64,000 nucleotides of DNA from BOG-908 sp963751795. Its GTDB lineage: Bacteria; Pseudomonadota; Alphaproteobacteria; Acetobacterales; Acetobacteraceae. Position numbers and translations under genes: made by a program. The stretch covers positions 1 through 64,000 of the forward strand of contig CAVVVI010000003.1 of NCBI GenBank assembly GCA_963751795.1. Direction: 5' to 3'. Shown one piece after another: positions 33,988 to 43,549 of this stretch (positions within the stretch are counted from its first letter, which is position 1; every line of letters starts with the position of its first letter). Under the pieces are notes generated by a model. The model was not told where the DNA came from and ran no database searches. It worked only from the letters and a program-made list of their open reading frames with translations.

Positions 33988-35091
33988 TTACGTGTTTTTC
34001 ACAACATTTTGGCCGTCTTCGCCCGAGCACTGCGCGCGGTGGCGCAGCAGGTGGTCGGCCAGGACGCAGGCGAGCATCGCCTCGCCCACCGGCACGGCGC
34101 GGATGCCCACGCAGGGGTCGTGGCGGCCGCGCGTGCTGATCTCCACGTTCCCGCCGCTCGAATCGACGCTGCGCCGCGGTGTCAGGATCGAGCTCGTGGG
34201 CTTGACCGCGAAGCGCGCGACGATGGGCTGGCCGGTTGCGATCCCACCCAGGATGCCGCCGGCCCGGTTGCTGAAGAACCGCAGCGTGCCGTCCTGCATT
34301 GCCATCTCGTCGGCGTTCTCCTCGCCGGAAAGGGCCGCGGCCGCGAACCCGTCGCCGATTTCCACGCCCTTGACGGCATTGATCCCCATCAGGGCCGAGG
34401 CGATCTCCGCATCCAGCTTGGCGTAGAGCGGCGCGCCCAGCCCGGGCGGCACGCCCTCTGCGACCACCTCGATGATGGCCCCGACGGACGAGCCCGCCCG
34501 CCGGATGTCGGAGAGGACGCCCTCCCACGCGGCGGCAGCCAGCCGATCCGGGCAGAAGAACGGATTGCGTGCGACCTCCTCCCAATCCCAGCGTGAGCGG
34601 TCGATGCCGTGCGTGCCTACCTGCACCAGGGCGCCGCGCACGCTGACCGCGCCGCCCAGCACCAGGCGCGCGACCGCGCCGGCCGCGACCCGGCACGCCG
34701 TCTCGCGCGCCGAGCTGCGGCCGCCGCCGCGAGGATCGCGCAGGCCGTATTTCTGGTCGTAGGTCAGGTCCGCGTGGCCCGGCCGATACTGCTCGGCGAT
34801 GGCGCCGTAATCGCGCGAGCGTTGATCCACGTTCTCGATTTGCAGGGCGATCGGCGTGCCGGTGGTGCGGCCCCCCACCGTGCCGGACAGGATGCGCACC
34901 TGGTCCGGCTCCTGGCGTTGCGTGGTGAACCGTGATTGCCCCGGGCGGCGGCGGTCCAGAAAGGGCTGGATGTCGGCTTCGGTCAGCGCCAGGCGCGGCG
35001 GGCAGCCATCGATGACGCAGCCGATCGCCGGCCCGTGGCTCTCGCCCCAGGTGGTGACGCGAAACATGTGGCCGAAAGTATTGTGGCTCAC
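33988..35091 (-). CDS. aroC: Chorismate synthase
   Basis: 367 aa. The signature segments of chorismate synthase are present: GESHGPAIGCVIDGCP, RRPGQSRFTTQRQEPDQVRI, GLRDPRGGGRSSARETACRVAAG and the flavin-site GGILGGIATGQPI. The enzyme uses reduced FMN to make chorismate from EPSP, the last shikimate-pathway step. It complements aroKB in this window. It lies 72 bases after fabI on the same strand. Confidence 0.97.
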   Translation of the reverse strand: MSHNTFGHMFRVTTWGESHGPAIGCVIDGCPPRLALTEADIQPFLDRRRPGQSRFTTQRQEPDQVRILSGTVGGRTTGTPIALQIENVDQRSRDYGAIAEQYRPGHADLTYDQKYGLRDPRGGGRSSARETACRVAAGAVARLVLGGAVSVRGALVQVGTHGIDRSRWDWEEVARNPFFCPDRLAAAAWEGVLSDIRRAGSSVGAIIEVVAEGVPPGLGAPLYAKLDAEIASALMGINAVKGVEIGDGFAAAALSGEENADEMAMQDGTLRFFSNRAGGILGGIATGQPIVARFAVKPTSSILTPRRSVDSSGGNVEISTRGRHDPCVGIRAVPVGEAMLACVLADHLLRHRAQCSGEDGQNVVKNT

Positions 35092-35163
35092 GGCCGGCCG
35101 GCGCCGGTCAGGCCGTAGCGACCGGCCGGCTTCGTCGCGATGCTGGCGTGCACGCCGCGGCCC

Positions 35164-36006
35164 TCAATCCTCGACCACGGCCGCGATGTCGGGCGCCTTG
35201 GGGTTCTTCATGCCAACAACATGGTAGCCGCAATCGACATGATGCACTTCGCCGGTTACCGCGGTCGCCAGATCGGAGAGCAAATAGAGCCCGGCGCCGC
35301 CGACCTCGTCCACGCTCACGTTGCGCTCCATCGGGCTGTTGAGCTGGTTCCAGCGGAGAATGTAGCGGAAATCGCCGATGCCGTTGGCGGCCAGCGTTTT
35401 TACCGGCCCGGCGCTGATGGCATTCACCCGGATACCGTCGGCGCCCAGATCCATGGCCAGATAGCGCACCGAGGCTTCCAGCGCGGCCTTGGCCACGCCC
35501 ATGACGTTGTAGTGCGGCACCACCCGCTCGGCGCCGAGATAGGAGAGGGTGAGCAGGGAGCCGCCCTGCGGCATCATGGCCGCGGCGCGTCGGCATACCG
35601 AGGTGAACGAAAAGCACGAGACGTCGAGCGCCTGCAGGAACGCCTCGCGCGGCGTATCGACGTAGCGGCCGCGCAGGTAGGCCTTGTCGGCAAAGCCGAT
35701 CGCGTGGACCATGAAATCGATGCTGCCCCATTGCCGGGCTACCTCGGCGAAGGCGCTGTCGATGCTCGGCTCGTCCGTCACGTCGCAGGGCAGCACCATG
35801 GCGGAGCCGATGCTGGCGGCCAGCGGCCGCACGCGCTTGCCCAGCGCCTCGCCCTGGTAGGTAAAGGCGATCTCCGCCCCTTGCGCGGCACAGGCCGCCG
35901 CGATGCCCCAGGCCAGCGAGCGGTCGTTCGCCACGCCCATGATCACGCCCCGCTTGCCCTGCATCAGCGTGCCGCGCGCGGGCAGGGTGTGGGTCTGATC
36001 GAGCAT
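35164..36006 (-). CDS. fabI: Enoyl-[acyl-carrier-protein] reductase FabI
   Basis: 280 aa short-chain dehydrogenase. The NADH-binding GVANDRSLAWGIA, the SYLGAERVVPHYNVMGVAKAAL segment with the Tyr-x6-Lys catalytic pair, and AISAGPVKTLAANGIGDF identify FabI, which performs the last reduction of fatty-acid elongation. Full length. Divergent from pdxH with 66 bases between the starts. Confidence 0.95.
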   Translation of the reverse strand: MLDQTHTLPARGTLMQGKRGVIMGVANDRSLAWGIAAACAAQGAEIAFTYQGEALGKRVRPLAASIGSAMVLPCDVTDEPSIDSAFAEVARQWGSIDFMVHAIGFADKAYLRGRYVDTPREAFLQALDVSCFSFTSVCRRAAAMMPQGGSLLTLSYLGAERVVPHYNVMGVAKAALEASVRYLAMDLGADGIRVNAISAGPVKTLAANGIGDFRYILRWNQLNSPMERNVSVDEVGGAGLYLLSDLATAVTGEVHHVDCGYHVVGMKNPKAPDIAAVVED

Positions 36007-36072
36007 GGAATCCTCGGAAGTCTGTGGTGGGCGGTGGTGACACACGGTGGCCGCGCAAGGCAAGGTTGGCCC

Positions 36073-36672
36073 ATGCCTGATACAAATGGACCTGCCATGA
36101 CGGCCGACCCCTTCGCCCTGTTCGACGCCTGGCTGGCAGCGGCTGCCGCCACCGAGCCGAACGACCCGAATGCGATGACGCTGGCGACCGCGACGCCGGA
36201 CGGCCGCCCCAGCGCGCGCATGGTGCTGCTGAAAGGCGCGGACCGCGACGGCTTCGTATTCTACACCAACACGCAGAGCCGCAAGGGCGGCGAGCTCGCG
36301 GCCAATCCGCAGGTGGCCCTGCTGTTCCACTGGAAGACGCTCACGCGCCAGGTGCGCGTGGAAGGGCGTGCGGAGCCGGTTCGGCCGGAGGAGGCCGATG
36401 CCTATTTCGCAAGCCGGGCGCGCATCTCGCGCCTGGGCGCCTGGGCCTCAGACCAGTCGCGTCCGCTCGCCGCACGGGCGGATCTGGAAGCCCGCCTGGC
36501 GGCGCTGGAGGAGCGCTTCCCCGATGCCGTTCCGCGCCCGCCGCACTGGTCCGGCTTCCGGGTGCGGCCGGACAGTTTTGAGTTCTGGCAGGACATGCCG
36601 TACCGGCTGCACGACAGGACCGTCTTCACGCCCAATGGCGGCGGCTGGGCGACGCAGACGCTGTATCCTTGA
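36073..36672 (+). CDS. pdxH: Pyridoxamine 5'-phosphate oxidase
   Basis: 199 aa FMN enzyme making pyridoxal 5'-phosphate. Motifs are ARMVLLKGADRDGFVFYTN, SRKGGELAANP, WKTLTRQVRVEG, ASRARISRLGAWASDQS and FWQDMPYRLHDR. The C-terminus ends TQTLYP, where many family members have RLAP, a minor variation. The start could also be ATG 36097. Divergent from fabI, as in several alphaproteobacteria. Confidence 0.95.
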   Translation: MPDTNGPAMTADPFALFDAWLAAAAATEPNDPNAMTLATATPDGRPSARMVLLKGADRDGFVFYTNTQSRKGGELAANPQVALLFHWKTLTRQVRVEGRAEPVRPEEADAYFASRARISRLGAWASDQSRPLAARADLEARLAALEERFPDAVPRPPHWSGFRVRPDSFEFWQDMPYRLHDRTVFTPNGGGWATQTLYP

Positions 36673-36688
36673 ACGCCGGTTCGGCCGC

Positions 36689-37549
36689 ATGCGCGCCATA
36701 GCCGTCCAGTGCTCGCCCGGCGCCGACAAGCTGGCCAATATCGAGCGTGTCGGTGGGCTGATCGCGGCCGCGGTGGGCCACCAGAGACCCGCCCTGGTCA
36801 GCCTGCCCGAGATGTGGAGCTGCCTGGGTGGCGGCCTCGCGCAGAAGCGCGCGCAGAGCGAGACCCTGCCGCTGGCCACGGCGTCGCCGGCGGAGGCGGG
36901 GCCGGCCTATCGCTTTCTGTCCGAGACAGCCCGGCGGCACGGCATCGTACTGCATGGCGGCTCGATCGCCGAGCGGCAGGGCGACACGCTGTTCAACACG
37001 ACGCTGGTGTTCGGTCCGGACGGGCGCGAGCTGGCGCGCTACCGCAAGATCCATTTGTTCGACGCCGTAACGCCGGCGGGCACGGGGTATCGCGAAAGCA
37101 GCCATTTCGGTGCGGGCGACGCGGCGGTGGTGTGCGACATCGGGCCGCCGGGCGCGCCGCTGCGCCTGGGGCTGAGCATCTGCTACGACCTGCGGTTCGC
37201 CGAGCTGTTCCTGGCACTGCGCCGGGGCGGCGCGGACATCATCCTGGTCCCGTCCGCCTCTACGCTGGAGACCGGCCGCGACCATTGGGAGGTTCTGCTG
37301 CGGGCCCGCGCGATCGAGACGCAGTGCTGGATCGTGGCGGCCGCCACAACCGGCGCCCACCAGGACGGCGCCGGCAGGCCGCGTGAAACATACGGCCACA
37401 GCCTGATCTGCGACTCGTGGGGCGGCGTGCGCGCGTGCCTGGCGCATGGCGAGGGTGCCGCGGAAGCCGAGATCGATCGCGCCCAGTCCGACCGGGTGCG
37501 GGGTGCGATGGACGTGATGGCGCATCGCGAGCGCGGTTTCTCCCGCTAA
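36689..37549 (+). CDS. Carbon-nitrogen hydrolase (nitrilase superfamily, Nit2/deaminated glutathione amidase-like)
   Basis: 286 aa. The catalytic triad is Glu41 (SLPEMW), Lys120 (RKIHLFD) and Cys165 (SICYDLRF). The DLRFAELF and GRDHWEVLLRARAIE segments fit the Nit1/Nit2 branch, which hydrolyses omega-amides or deaminated glutathione. Substrate not resolved. It starts 16 bases after pdxH and is probably co-transcribed. Confidence 0.88.
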   Translation: MRAIAVQCSPGADKLANIERVGGLIAAAVGHQRPALVSLPEMWSCLGGGLAQKRAQSETLPLATASPAEAGPAYRFLSETARRHGIVLHGGSIAERQGDTLFNTTLVFGPDGRELARYRKIHLFDAVTPAGTGYRESSHFGAGDAAVVCDIGPPGAPLRLGLSICYDLRFAELFLALRRGGADIILVPSASTLETGRDHWEVLLRARAIETQCWIVAAATTGAHQDGAGRPRETYGHSLICDSWGGVRACLAHGEGAAEAEIDRAQSDRVRGAMDVMAHRERGFSR

Positions 37550-37642
37550 GCCCGGCTGCGGGGCGGTCGGCCGGCGCCATTCCAGATTGCCGTGCGGCGG
37601 GGTCTCGGGTAGCGTCGCCTTCGTAACAAGCAGGGGCTTGCC

Positions 37643-39133
37643 ATGCAGCGCGGCGTTGTTCTGGGGGCCGCGGCCGTCGTGCTGATCGCCGGCGGCGTGT
37701 TGGCCCTGCGCGCCGTCAGCGGCCGGCAGGCCGGGCGCATGCTGGATCAGAACATGGATCAGATCCTGAGCCAGTTGCCGCCGGGCTACGCCGTCCGGCA
37801 CGGGGCCACGGATTACGATCCGCTGACCGGCACGCTATCGGTGCACGACGTGGCCGTGACCTATGCCGGCCATGGCGGCTGGACGGCCCGGCTGGTCACC
37901 GTATCCGGCGCCGACTGGGCCGCGCTGCAGGCCACCTTCGACCCCGCGGCCTATCCCGGCGGCAAACCTGCCTGGACCGACCGCCGCCTTTTGATCACCG
38001 ATGCCTCCGCGCGCGACCTGCACGCGACCACCACCGGGACGGATCCCACCGACATCACCGTCGCGAAAATGACCCTCCACCGGCTCAGTGGGCATCCCTT
38101 CGCGGCGCCGCCGACCCCGGAAGCCCGCGCCACGCCGGCGTTTGCGGCCGAGGCGGCGCTGGACTTCGCCTTCGGGTCCGCTGCCCTGACCGACACTGTG
38201 GTGGCAGATCATGCGGCAAACCCTACGCGGACGGCGATCGCTTCGGTCACGATCGACGGCTACGACGGCGGCAAGGTGCAGGCCGCGGCCGTGCGTGCGG
38301 TGACGCTCGATGCGGGCATGGGCCGCAAGAAGGGGAACGTGCATGGCGGCATCGACAGCATGAAGCTGACCAATGCGGACGCTGCAGCCTTGCTGCAAGC
38401 CAAAGCGGGGCAGCCATCATCGGCCGTGCCACGCTTCACCTACGGTGCGGCTGATCTGGCAGGGTTGACGCTGCAGGTGCCGCAAGGGCCGACCCTGGCT
38501 TTGCACGATCTGCATGCCGTGGAGGGCGAGACTGGGGCCGACCACCACGGCAAGGTCTCGATGACCGGCCTGACGCTTGCGCTGGCCGCGACGCCGTTGC
38601 CGGTCGCCGCAGCGTCCTCGGTGGCCGCCTTCGGCCTGAACGCGCTGACGCTCGACGTCACCGCCACCTCGAAAGGCCGCCTGCCCGGCGTGCTCGACCT
38701 GCACGAGGATGTGGTCATCCACGATCTGGGCACGTTGCGGATCGACGGCGCGGTGGAAGGCTACGTGCAGCCCCAGATGACATCCTCCGACCCTGCCGTG
38801 GCGATGGGTGCGCTAGCCAAGGCCACCCTCGATCGCGCCAGCCTGGTGTGGGAGGATGCCAGCCTGGTGGATCGGGCGCTGCGGGTGGCTGCCCAGAAGG
38901 ATGGTGTGACACCGGATCAGGTGCGCGGCCAGCTTGCCATGCCGATCATCGCACTCGGTTCGCTGGTGCCGGACCAGCCCGACGCAGCCGAGCAGGTGAC
39001 GGCGTTCGTGACGCATCCGCACCGGCTGACCCTGACGATGCAGCCGCCCTCCAAACTCACCTTCGGCGCGCTTGCGGCTGCACCCGTCGCAGCCCGCGCG
39101 CACATGCTGGGGCTGCACGTGAGTTCGAACTGA
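37643..39133 (+). CDS. Large secreted or membrane-anchored protein, unknown
   Basis: 496 aa. An N-terminal hydrophobic helix (GVVLGAAAVVLIAGGVLAL) is a signal anchor; the rest is a periplasmic, beta-rich region with repeated motifs such as ITDASARDLHATTTG and TLDVTATSKGRLPGVLDLH. The pattern of many short beta strands reminds of AsmA/DUF945-like envelope proteins, but I cannot assign a family. Stands alone between the amidase gene and etfBA. Confidence 0.75.
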   Translation: MQRGVVLGAAAVVLIAGGVLALRAVSGRQAGRMLDQNMDQILSQLPPGYAVRHGATDYDPLTGTLSVHDVAVTYAGHGGWTARLVTVSGADWAALQATFDPAAYPGGKPAWTDRRLLITDASARDLHATTTGTDPTDITVAKMTLHRLSGHPFAAPPTPEARATPAFAAEAALDFAFGSAALTDTVVADHAANPTRTAIASVTIDGYDGGKVQAAAVRAVTLDAGMGRKKGNVHGGIDSMKLTNADAAALLQAKAGQPSSAVPRFTYGAADLAGLTLQVPQGPTLALHDLHAVEGETGADHHGKVSMTGLTLALAATPLPVAAASSVAAFGLNALTLDVTATSKGRLPGVLDLHEDVVIHDLGTLRIDGAVEGYVQPQMTSSDPAVAMGALAKATLDRASLVWEDASLVDRALRVAAQKDGVTPDQVRGQLAMPIIALGSLVPDQPDAAEQVTAFVTHPHRLTLTMQPPSKLTFGALAAAPVAARAHMLGLHVSSN

Positions 39134-39208
39134 GCGCACTCAAAGTGGTCAGGACGTGCCCGGTCGCGGAGTCCTCTCCGATCACCTCTGACGGCCGGTG
39201 CGCGGCGT

Positions 39209-39237
39209 TTGACACTGCCGGAACCGGCCCCTTATCT
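39209..39237 (+). promoter_or_regulatory. Promoter of etfBA
   Basis: -35 TTGACA (39209-39214), a 17-base spacer containing the small dyad GCCGG-AA-CCGGC, and -10 TTATCT (39232-39237), 42 bases before etfB. Confidence 0.6.
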
Positions 39238-39278
39238 GCACGTCAACGACGCCACTCCGAACAGAAGCGAATCCCGAG

Positions 39279-40028
39279 ATGAAGCTGCTCGTCCCCGTCA
39301 AGCGGGTTGTGGACTACAACGTGAAGGTGCGGGTGAAGTCCGACCAGAGCGGCGTGGAGCTCGCCGGCGTCAAGATGGCCATGAATCCCTTTGACGAGAT
39401 CGCCATTGAGGAGGCCGTTCGGCTGAAGGAGCGCGGGATAGCCACGGAGATCGTGGCGATCTCCATCGGCGTTGCCGCCTGCCAGGAGACGTTGCGCACG
39501 GCGCTGGCCATGGGTGCCGACCGCGGCATTCTGGTGGAGACCGACGCCTCGCCCGAGCCGCTGGCCGTGGCCAAGATGCTGAAGGCGCTGGCTGATAAGG
39601 AGCAGCCGCGCCTGATCATCATGGGCAAGCAGGCGATCGACGACGACATGAACGCCACCGGCCAGATGCTCGCCGCCCTGCTTGGCTGGCCGCAGGGCAC
39701 GTTTGCCAGCAAGCTGGAAATCGATGGCGACACGGCGACAGTGACGCGAGAGGTGGATGGCGGCCTGGAGACGGTGGCCCTCAACCTGCCGGCGATCGTG
39801 ACGGCCGATCTGCGGCTGAACGAGCCGCGTTACGCGAGCCTCCCCAACATCATGAAGGCCCGCAAAAAGCCGATTGAGACGATCAAGCCGGCCGATCTGG
39901 GGGTTGATCCCGCGCCAAGGCTGACCACGCTGAAGGTCGTCGAACCCTCCAAGCGCGTCGCCGGCAAGAAGGTGGGCAGCGTGGCGGAGCTGGTCGAGAA
40001 ATTGCGCAACGAAGCCAAGGTGATCTGA
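39279..40028 (+). CDS. etfB: Electron transfer flavoprotein beta subunit
   Basis: 249 aa. The start MKLLVPVKRVVDYNVKVRVK, NPFDEIAIEEAVRLKERG, GKQAIDDDMNATGQMLAALL and the C-terminal LPNIMKARKKPIE are characteristic. EtfB binds AMP and with EtfA carries electrons from acyl-CoA dehydrogenases to ETF-ubiquinone oxidoreductase. EtfA starts two bases after its stop. Confidence 0.97.
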   Translation: MKLLVPVKRVVDYNVKVRVKSDQSGVELAGVKMAMNPFDEIAIEEAVRLKERGIATEIVAISIGVAACQETLRTALAMGADRGILVETDASPEPLAVAKMLKALADKEQPRLIIMGKQAIDDDMNATGQMLAALLGWPQGTFASKLEIDGDTATVTREVDGGLETVALNLPAIVTADLRLNEPRYASLPNIMKARKKPIETIKPADLGVDPAPRLTTLKVVEPSKRVAGKKVGSVAELVEKLRNEAKVI

Positions 40029-40030
40029 CG

Positions 40031-40966
40031 ATGAGCGTTCTTGTCCTGATCGATCACGAGGGTGGCAAGCTGAAGCAGCCATCCCGCAGTGCCGTCGCCG
40101 CTGCGAGCAAGCTGGGTGAGGTGCATGCGCTGGTTGTAGGCCAGGGCGTAGGCTCGGCTGCCGAGGCCGCTTCCCGCCTACCCGGCGTGGCCAAGGTGCT
40201 CAAGGTCGATGCCGCCTGCTACGAGCATGTCCTTGCCGAGCCGCTGGCCGCGTTGCTGGTTTCGCTGGCGCCAGGCTACACGCACCTGCTCTCGGCTTCG
40301 ACGGCGACGGGCAAGAACGTGATGCCGCGGGTTGCGGCTCTGCTGGACGTCCAGCCGATCTCCGACATCGCCGGCGTGGAAGATGCCGACACCTTCGTGC
40401 GGCCGATTTATGCCGGCAACGCGCTGGCCACCGTGCGCTCTTCCGACAAGATCAAGGTGATCACCGTGCGCGCGGCGAGCTTCGATCCGGTACCCTCCGA
40501 GGGCGGCAGCGCCACCATCGAAGACGCGGCCGAGGCCGGCAACACCGGCGCATCGCGGTTCGTCAGCGCCGAACTGTCCAAGAGCGAGCGGCCTGAACTT
40601 ACGGCCGCACGCGTCGTGGTCTCCGGCGGGCGCGGCATGCAGAACGGTGAGAATTTCCACCTGCTGGACCCGATCGCCGACAAGCTGGGCGCCGCCGTCG
40701 GTGCCTCGCGCGCCGCAGTCGATGCCGGCTACGTGCCCAACGATTATCAGGTCGGGCAGACCGGCAAGATCGTGGCGCCGGAGCTTTACATGGCCATCGG
40801 CATTTCCGGTGCCATCCAGCATCTAGCCGGCATGAAGGACAGCAAGGTGATCGTCGCGATCAACAAGGACGAAGACGCGCCGATCTTCCAGGTGGCCGAT
40901 TACGGCCTGGTGGCCGATCTGTTCACCGCTTTGCCCGAGCTGAAGAGCGAGCTCGAGCGGGCCTGA
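40031..40966 (+). CDS. etfA: Electron transfer flavoprotein alpha subunit
   Basis: 311 aa. The C-terminal FAD domain contains VVSGGRGMQNGENFHLLDPI, GASRAAVDAGYVPNDYQVGQ, TGKIVAPELYMAIGISGAIQ and INKDEDAPIFQVADYGLVAD. It forms the heterodimer with EtfB. It is followed after 15 bases by an acyl-CoA dehydrogenase-pathway gene, in keeping with a role in beta-oxidation. Confidence 0.97.
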   Translation: MSVLVLIDHEGGKLKQPSRSAVAAASKLGEVHALVVGQGVGSAAEAASRLPGVAKVLKVDAACYEHVLAEPLAALLVSLAPGYTHLLSASTATGKNVMPRVAALLDVQPISDIAGVEDADTFVRPIYAGNALATVRSSDKIKVITVRAASFDPVPSEGGSATIEDAAEAGNTGASRFVSAELSKSERPELTAARVVVSGGRGMQNGENFHLLDPIADKLGAAVGASRAAVDAGYVPNDYQVGQTGKIVAPELYMAIGISGAIQHLAGMKDSKVIVAINKDEDAPIFQVADYGLVADLFTALPELKSELERA

Positions 40967-40981
40967 GCGGAGGCAGGCCCC

Positions 40982-41854
40982 ATGCTCCGCACGATCGGCG
41001 TCGTTGGTGCGGGGCAGATGGGCAACGGCATCGCCCATGTCGCCGCGCTGGCCGGGCTGGACGTGCTGCTGTTCGATGCCAAGCCCGATGCCGTGGCCCG
41101 CGCCGTCGGCACCATCGGCAAGAACATGGATCGCCAGGTTGCCAAGGGCGCGATCACGGCTGAGGACCGGGCCGCCGCAATGGGGCGTCTGCGCACGCTC
41201 GATGACATGGCGGGCTTGGCAGCCTGCGACATCGTCATCGAGGCGGCGACCGAGCGCGAGGACATCAAGCGCGCGATCTTCGCTAAGGTGACCGAGCGCG
41301 TCGGCCCAAGCTGCATCCTGGCGACCAACACATCGTCGATTTCGATCACGCGCCTGGCGGCCGGCACGGACCGGCCGGCACGCTTTATCGGCATGCATTT
41401 CTTCAACCCGGTGCCGGTGATGAAGCTCGTCGAAGTGATCCGCGGCATCGCCACCGACGACGCCACCTACGCCGCCGTCTCCGAACTGGCGCGGACGCTG
41501 GGCAAGACGGTAGCGCTGTCGGAAGACTTTCCCGGCTTCATGGCCAATCGCATCCTGATGCCGATGATCAACGAGGCGGTGTACACCCTCTACGAGGGCG
41601 TCGGCACCATCGCCTCGATCGACTGCGCGCTGAAGCTCGGCTGCAACCACCCGATGGGCCCGCTCGAACTGGCCGATTTCATCGGGCTCGATACGTGCCT
41701 GTCGATCATGCAGGTGCTGCTGGAAGGCCTGTCGGACACCAAGTATCGGCCATGTCCGTTGCTGGTGAAATACGTCGAAGCCGGCTGGCTTGGCCGCAAG
41801 ACCGGGCGTGGCTTCTACGATTACAGCGTGACGCCACCTAAGCCGACACGGTAG
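40982..41854 (+). CDS. 3-hydroxybutyryl-CoA (3-hydroxyacyl-CoA) dehydrogenase
   Basis: 290 aa. The NAD-binding loop GVVGAGQMGNGIAHVAALAG is at the N-terminus, then TNTSSISITRLA, GMHFFNPVPVMKLVEVIRG and GFMANRILMPMINEAVY; the end KTGRGFYDY is typical. It oxidises L-3-hydroxyacyl-CoA to 3-ketoacyl-CoA. Single-domain (no hydratase fusion), matching the Hbd/PaaH type. Follows etfBA, a common arrangement. Confidence 0.93.
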   Translation: MLRTIGVVGAGQMGNGIAHVAALAGLDVLLFDAKPDAVARAVGTIGKNMDRQVAKGAITAEDRAAAMGRLRTLDDMAGLAACDIVIEAATEREDIKRAIFAKVTERVGPSCILATNTSSISITRLAAGTDRPARFIGMHFFNPVPVMKLVEVIRGIATDDATYAAVSELARTLGKTVALSEDFPGFMANRILMPMINEAVYTLYEGVGTIASIDCALKLGCNHPMGPLELADFIGLDTCLSIMQVLLEGLSDTKYRPCPLLVKYVEAGWLGRKTGRGFYDYSVTPPKPTR

Positions 41855-41862
41855 CGCATCCG

Positions 41863-42498
41863 ATGCTCGTGCTGCACTACTATCCCGGCAATGCCAGTCT
41901 GCTGCCGCATATGGCGCTGCGCGAGGCCGGCGTGCCGTTCGAATTGAGCCTCGTCGACCGCGCGCAGAATGCGCAGAACAGCGAAGCCTATCTACGGCTC
42001 AACCCGAATGGCCGCATCCCGGTTCTGGTGGATGGTGATCTGGTGCTGTCCGAGGCCGCCGCGATCACGTTGTATCTGGCCGAGCGCTATCCGGCGGCAG
42101 GGCTGGCGCCGTTGCTGGGCACCGCGCATCGCGCGCGGTTCCTGCAATGGATGATCCACCTGACAAACACGCCGCAAACCGAATACCGGGTGTGGTTCTA
42201 TCCTTGGGAGCATGCCAGCGAGCCGGCGGCGATCGACGGTGTGAAGGCGGTTGCCGCCGCCCGGCTTGGCCGAATGTTCGCCGTCATCGCCGGGCAACTT
42301 GGGGCGGGTCCGTATCTGCTGGGTGAGCAGTTCTCGGCGGCCGACCTGTTCCTGCTCATGCTGGTGCGCTGGGGGCGCGCGATGCCGCAGCCGCCGCGCG
42401 AGACGCCGGCACTGCGCGACCACGCCGAGCGGGTTCTCGCCCGCCCGGCCGTGCAGGCGACGTTCGAGGCGGAAGGGCTGGAGGCTCCCTTCATCTGA
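41863..42498 (+). CDS. Glutathione S-transferase family protein
   Basis: 211 aa. The thioredoxin-like N-terminal domain has YYPGNASLLPHMALREAGVP, PNGRIPVLVDGDLVLSEAAA (gamma-glutamyl-binding Pro and Glu-Ser/Ala) and LYLAERYP. The all-helical C-terminal domain contains LGEQFSAADLFLLMLVRWG. Substrate unknown. Eight bases after the dehydrogenase, so in the same transcript. Confidence 0.88.
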   Translation: MLVLHYYPGNASLLPHMALREAGVPFELSLVDRAQNAQNSEAYLRLNPNGRIPVLVDGDLVLSEAAAITLYLAERYPAAGLAPLLGTAHRARFLQWMIHLTNTPQTEYRVWFYPWEHASEPAAIDGVKAVAAARLGRMFAVIAGQLGAGPYLLGEQFSAADLFLLMLVRWGRAMPQPPRETPALRDHAERVLARPAVQATFEAEGLEAPFI

Positions 42499-42581
42499 GT
42501 GCGCCGAACAGTTGATTTCGGAACCATAATGTATAGGCTTGTGGGAGACGGCCGCCGGTCTGAGGTTTGCGCGCCGGTCTG

Positions 42582-43439
42582 ATGCGAGTTCACATGCGCT
42601 TTCTTCTCGCTGCCCTGCTGCTGATTGCCCTACCCGCGCGCGCCGAGCCGGCGCTATGGATGGCGCGCGGGCCGAGTGCGACCGTGTATCTGTTCGGCAC
42701 CATCCACATCCTGCCTGCCAATGAGCGTTGGATGGATCCGGCCATCCAGTCGGCCCTGGATCGTTCGACCGAGATCTGGACCGAGGCGGATGTAAGTGAC
42801 CTGTCCGGAAGCGTGGCCGCAATCCGCCATTACGGGCTGGGCGCTGTGCACAGCACCGAGCAGCTGCTGCCGGCAGCGTATCGCGCGCGCTATCGCCAGC
42901 AGGCCGCCGCCTCCGGCATGCCGGAGGCCTTGCTGGCCAGCGCGCGGCCGTGGCTGGTGGAGATCCTGCTCATGAGCGCGGCGCTGAAGCATACCGGGCC
43001 GATGAGCGTGGGCGCTGAAGGCACGTTGCTGGCCTATGCTCACACGCACCACAAATCGACGCCAACGTTCGAAACGCTGGACCAGCAATTCGCGATGCTG
43101 GCGGACATGCCGGAAGACACCCAGCTTGTGGCACTCGAAGACCAGATCGACGAGTTCGACAATGCCGGACCGTTGTTCAGCCGCATGCTGACCGCCTGGC
43201 GGGCCGGCGACGAGACGATGCTGGACCGGATGATCAACCAGGACATGCGCCGCCGCAGCGAGGCGACCTGGACCGAGCTCATTCTCCGCCGCAATGAGCG
43301 CTTCACCCAGAAGGTAGCCGACAGGCTGGCCGGAACCGGCACCGCCTTCGTGGCGGTCGGGGTGGCGCATCTCTGCGGCTCGACGGGCGTGCCGCAATTG
43401 CTGCGCAACCAGGGCTTTGTCGTCGAGCGGGTGCGCTGA
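42582..43439 (+). CDS. TraB/GumN family secreted protein
   Basis: About 285 aa; ATG 42582 or 42594. The signal peptide FLLAALLLIALPARA is followed by VYLFGTIHILPANERWMDP near the N-terminus and GTAFVAVGVAHLCGSTGVPQ at the C-terminus, the two conserved Gly/His motifs of the TraB/GumN (TIKI-like) fold. Some relatives are metalloproteases; the function of bacterial members is unsettled. It lies 83 bases after the GST. Confidence 0.85.
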   Translation: MRVHMRFLLAALLLIALPARAEPALWMARGPSATVYLFGTIHILPANERWMDPAIQSALDRSTEIWTEADVSDLSGSVAAIRHYGLGAVHSTEQLLPAAYRARYRQQAAASGMPEALLASARPWLVEILLMSAALKHTGPMSVGAEGTLLAYAHTHHKSTPTFETLDQQFAMLADMPEDTQLVALEDQIDEFDNAGPLFSRMLTAWRAGDETMLDRMINQDMRRRSEATWTELILRRNERFTQKVADRLAGTGTAFVAVGVAHLCGSTGVPQLLRNQGFVVERVR

Positions 43440-43549
43440 CCCGACAGGCGGACAGCATTGGCCTGAGAGCGACGCGGCGCGACTATCGTTCTTGGTGTCT
43501 GCCCCGTCAGCAATCTGCTATCTCAGTAACCCCGACCAGGAGGCAGGAC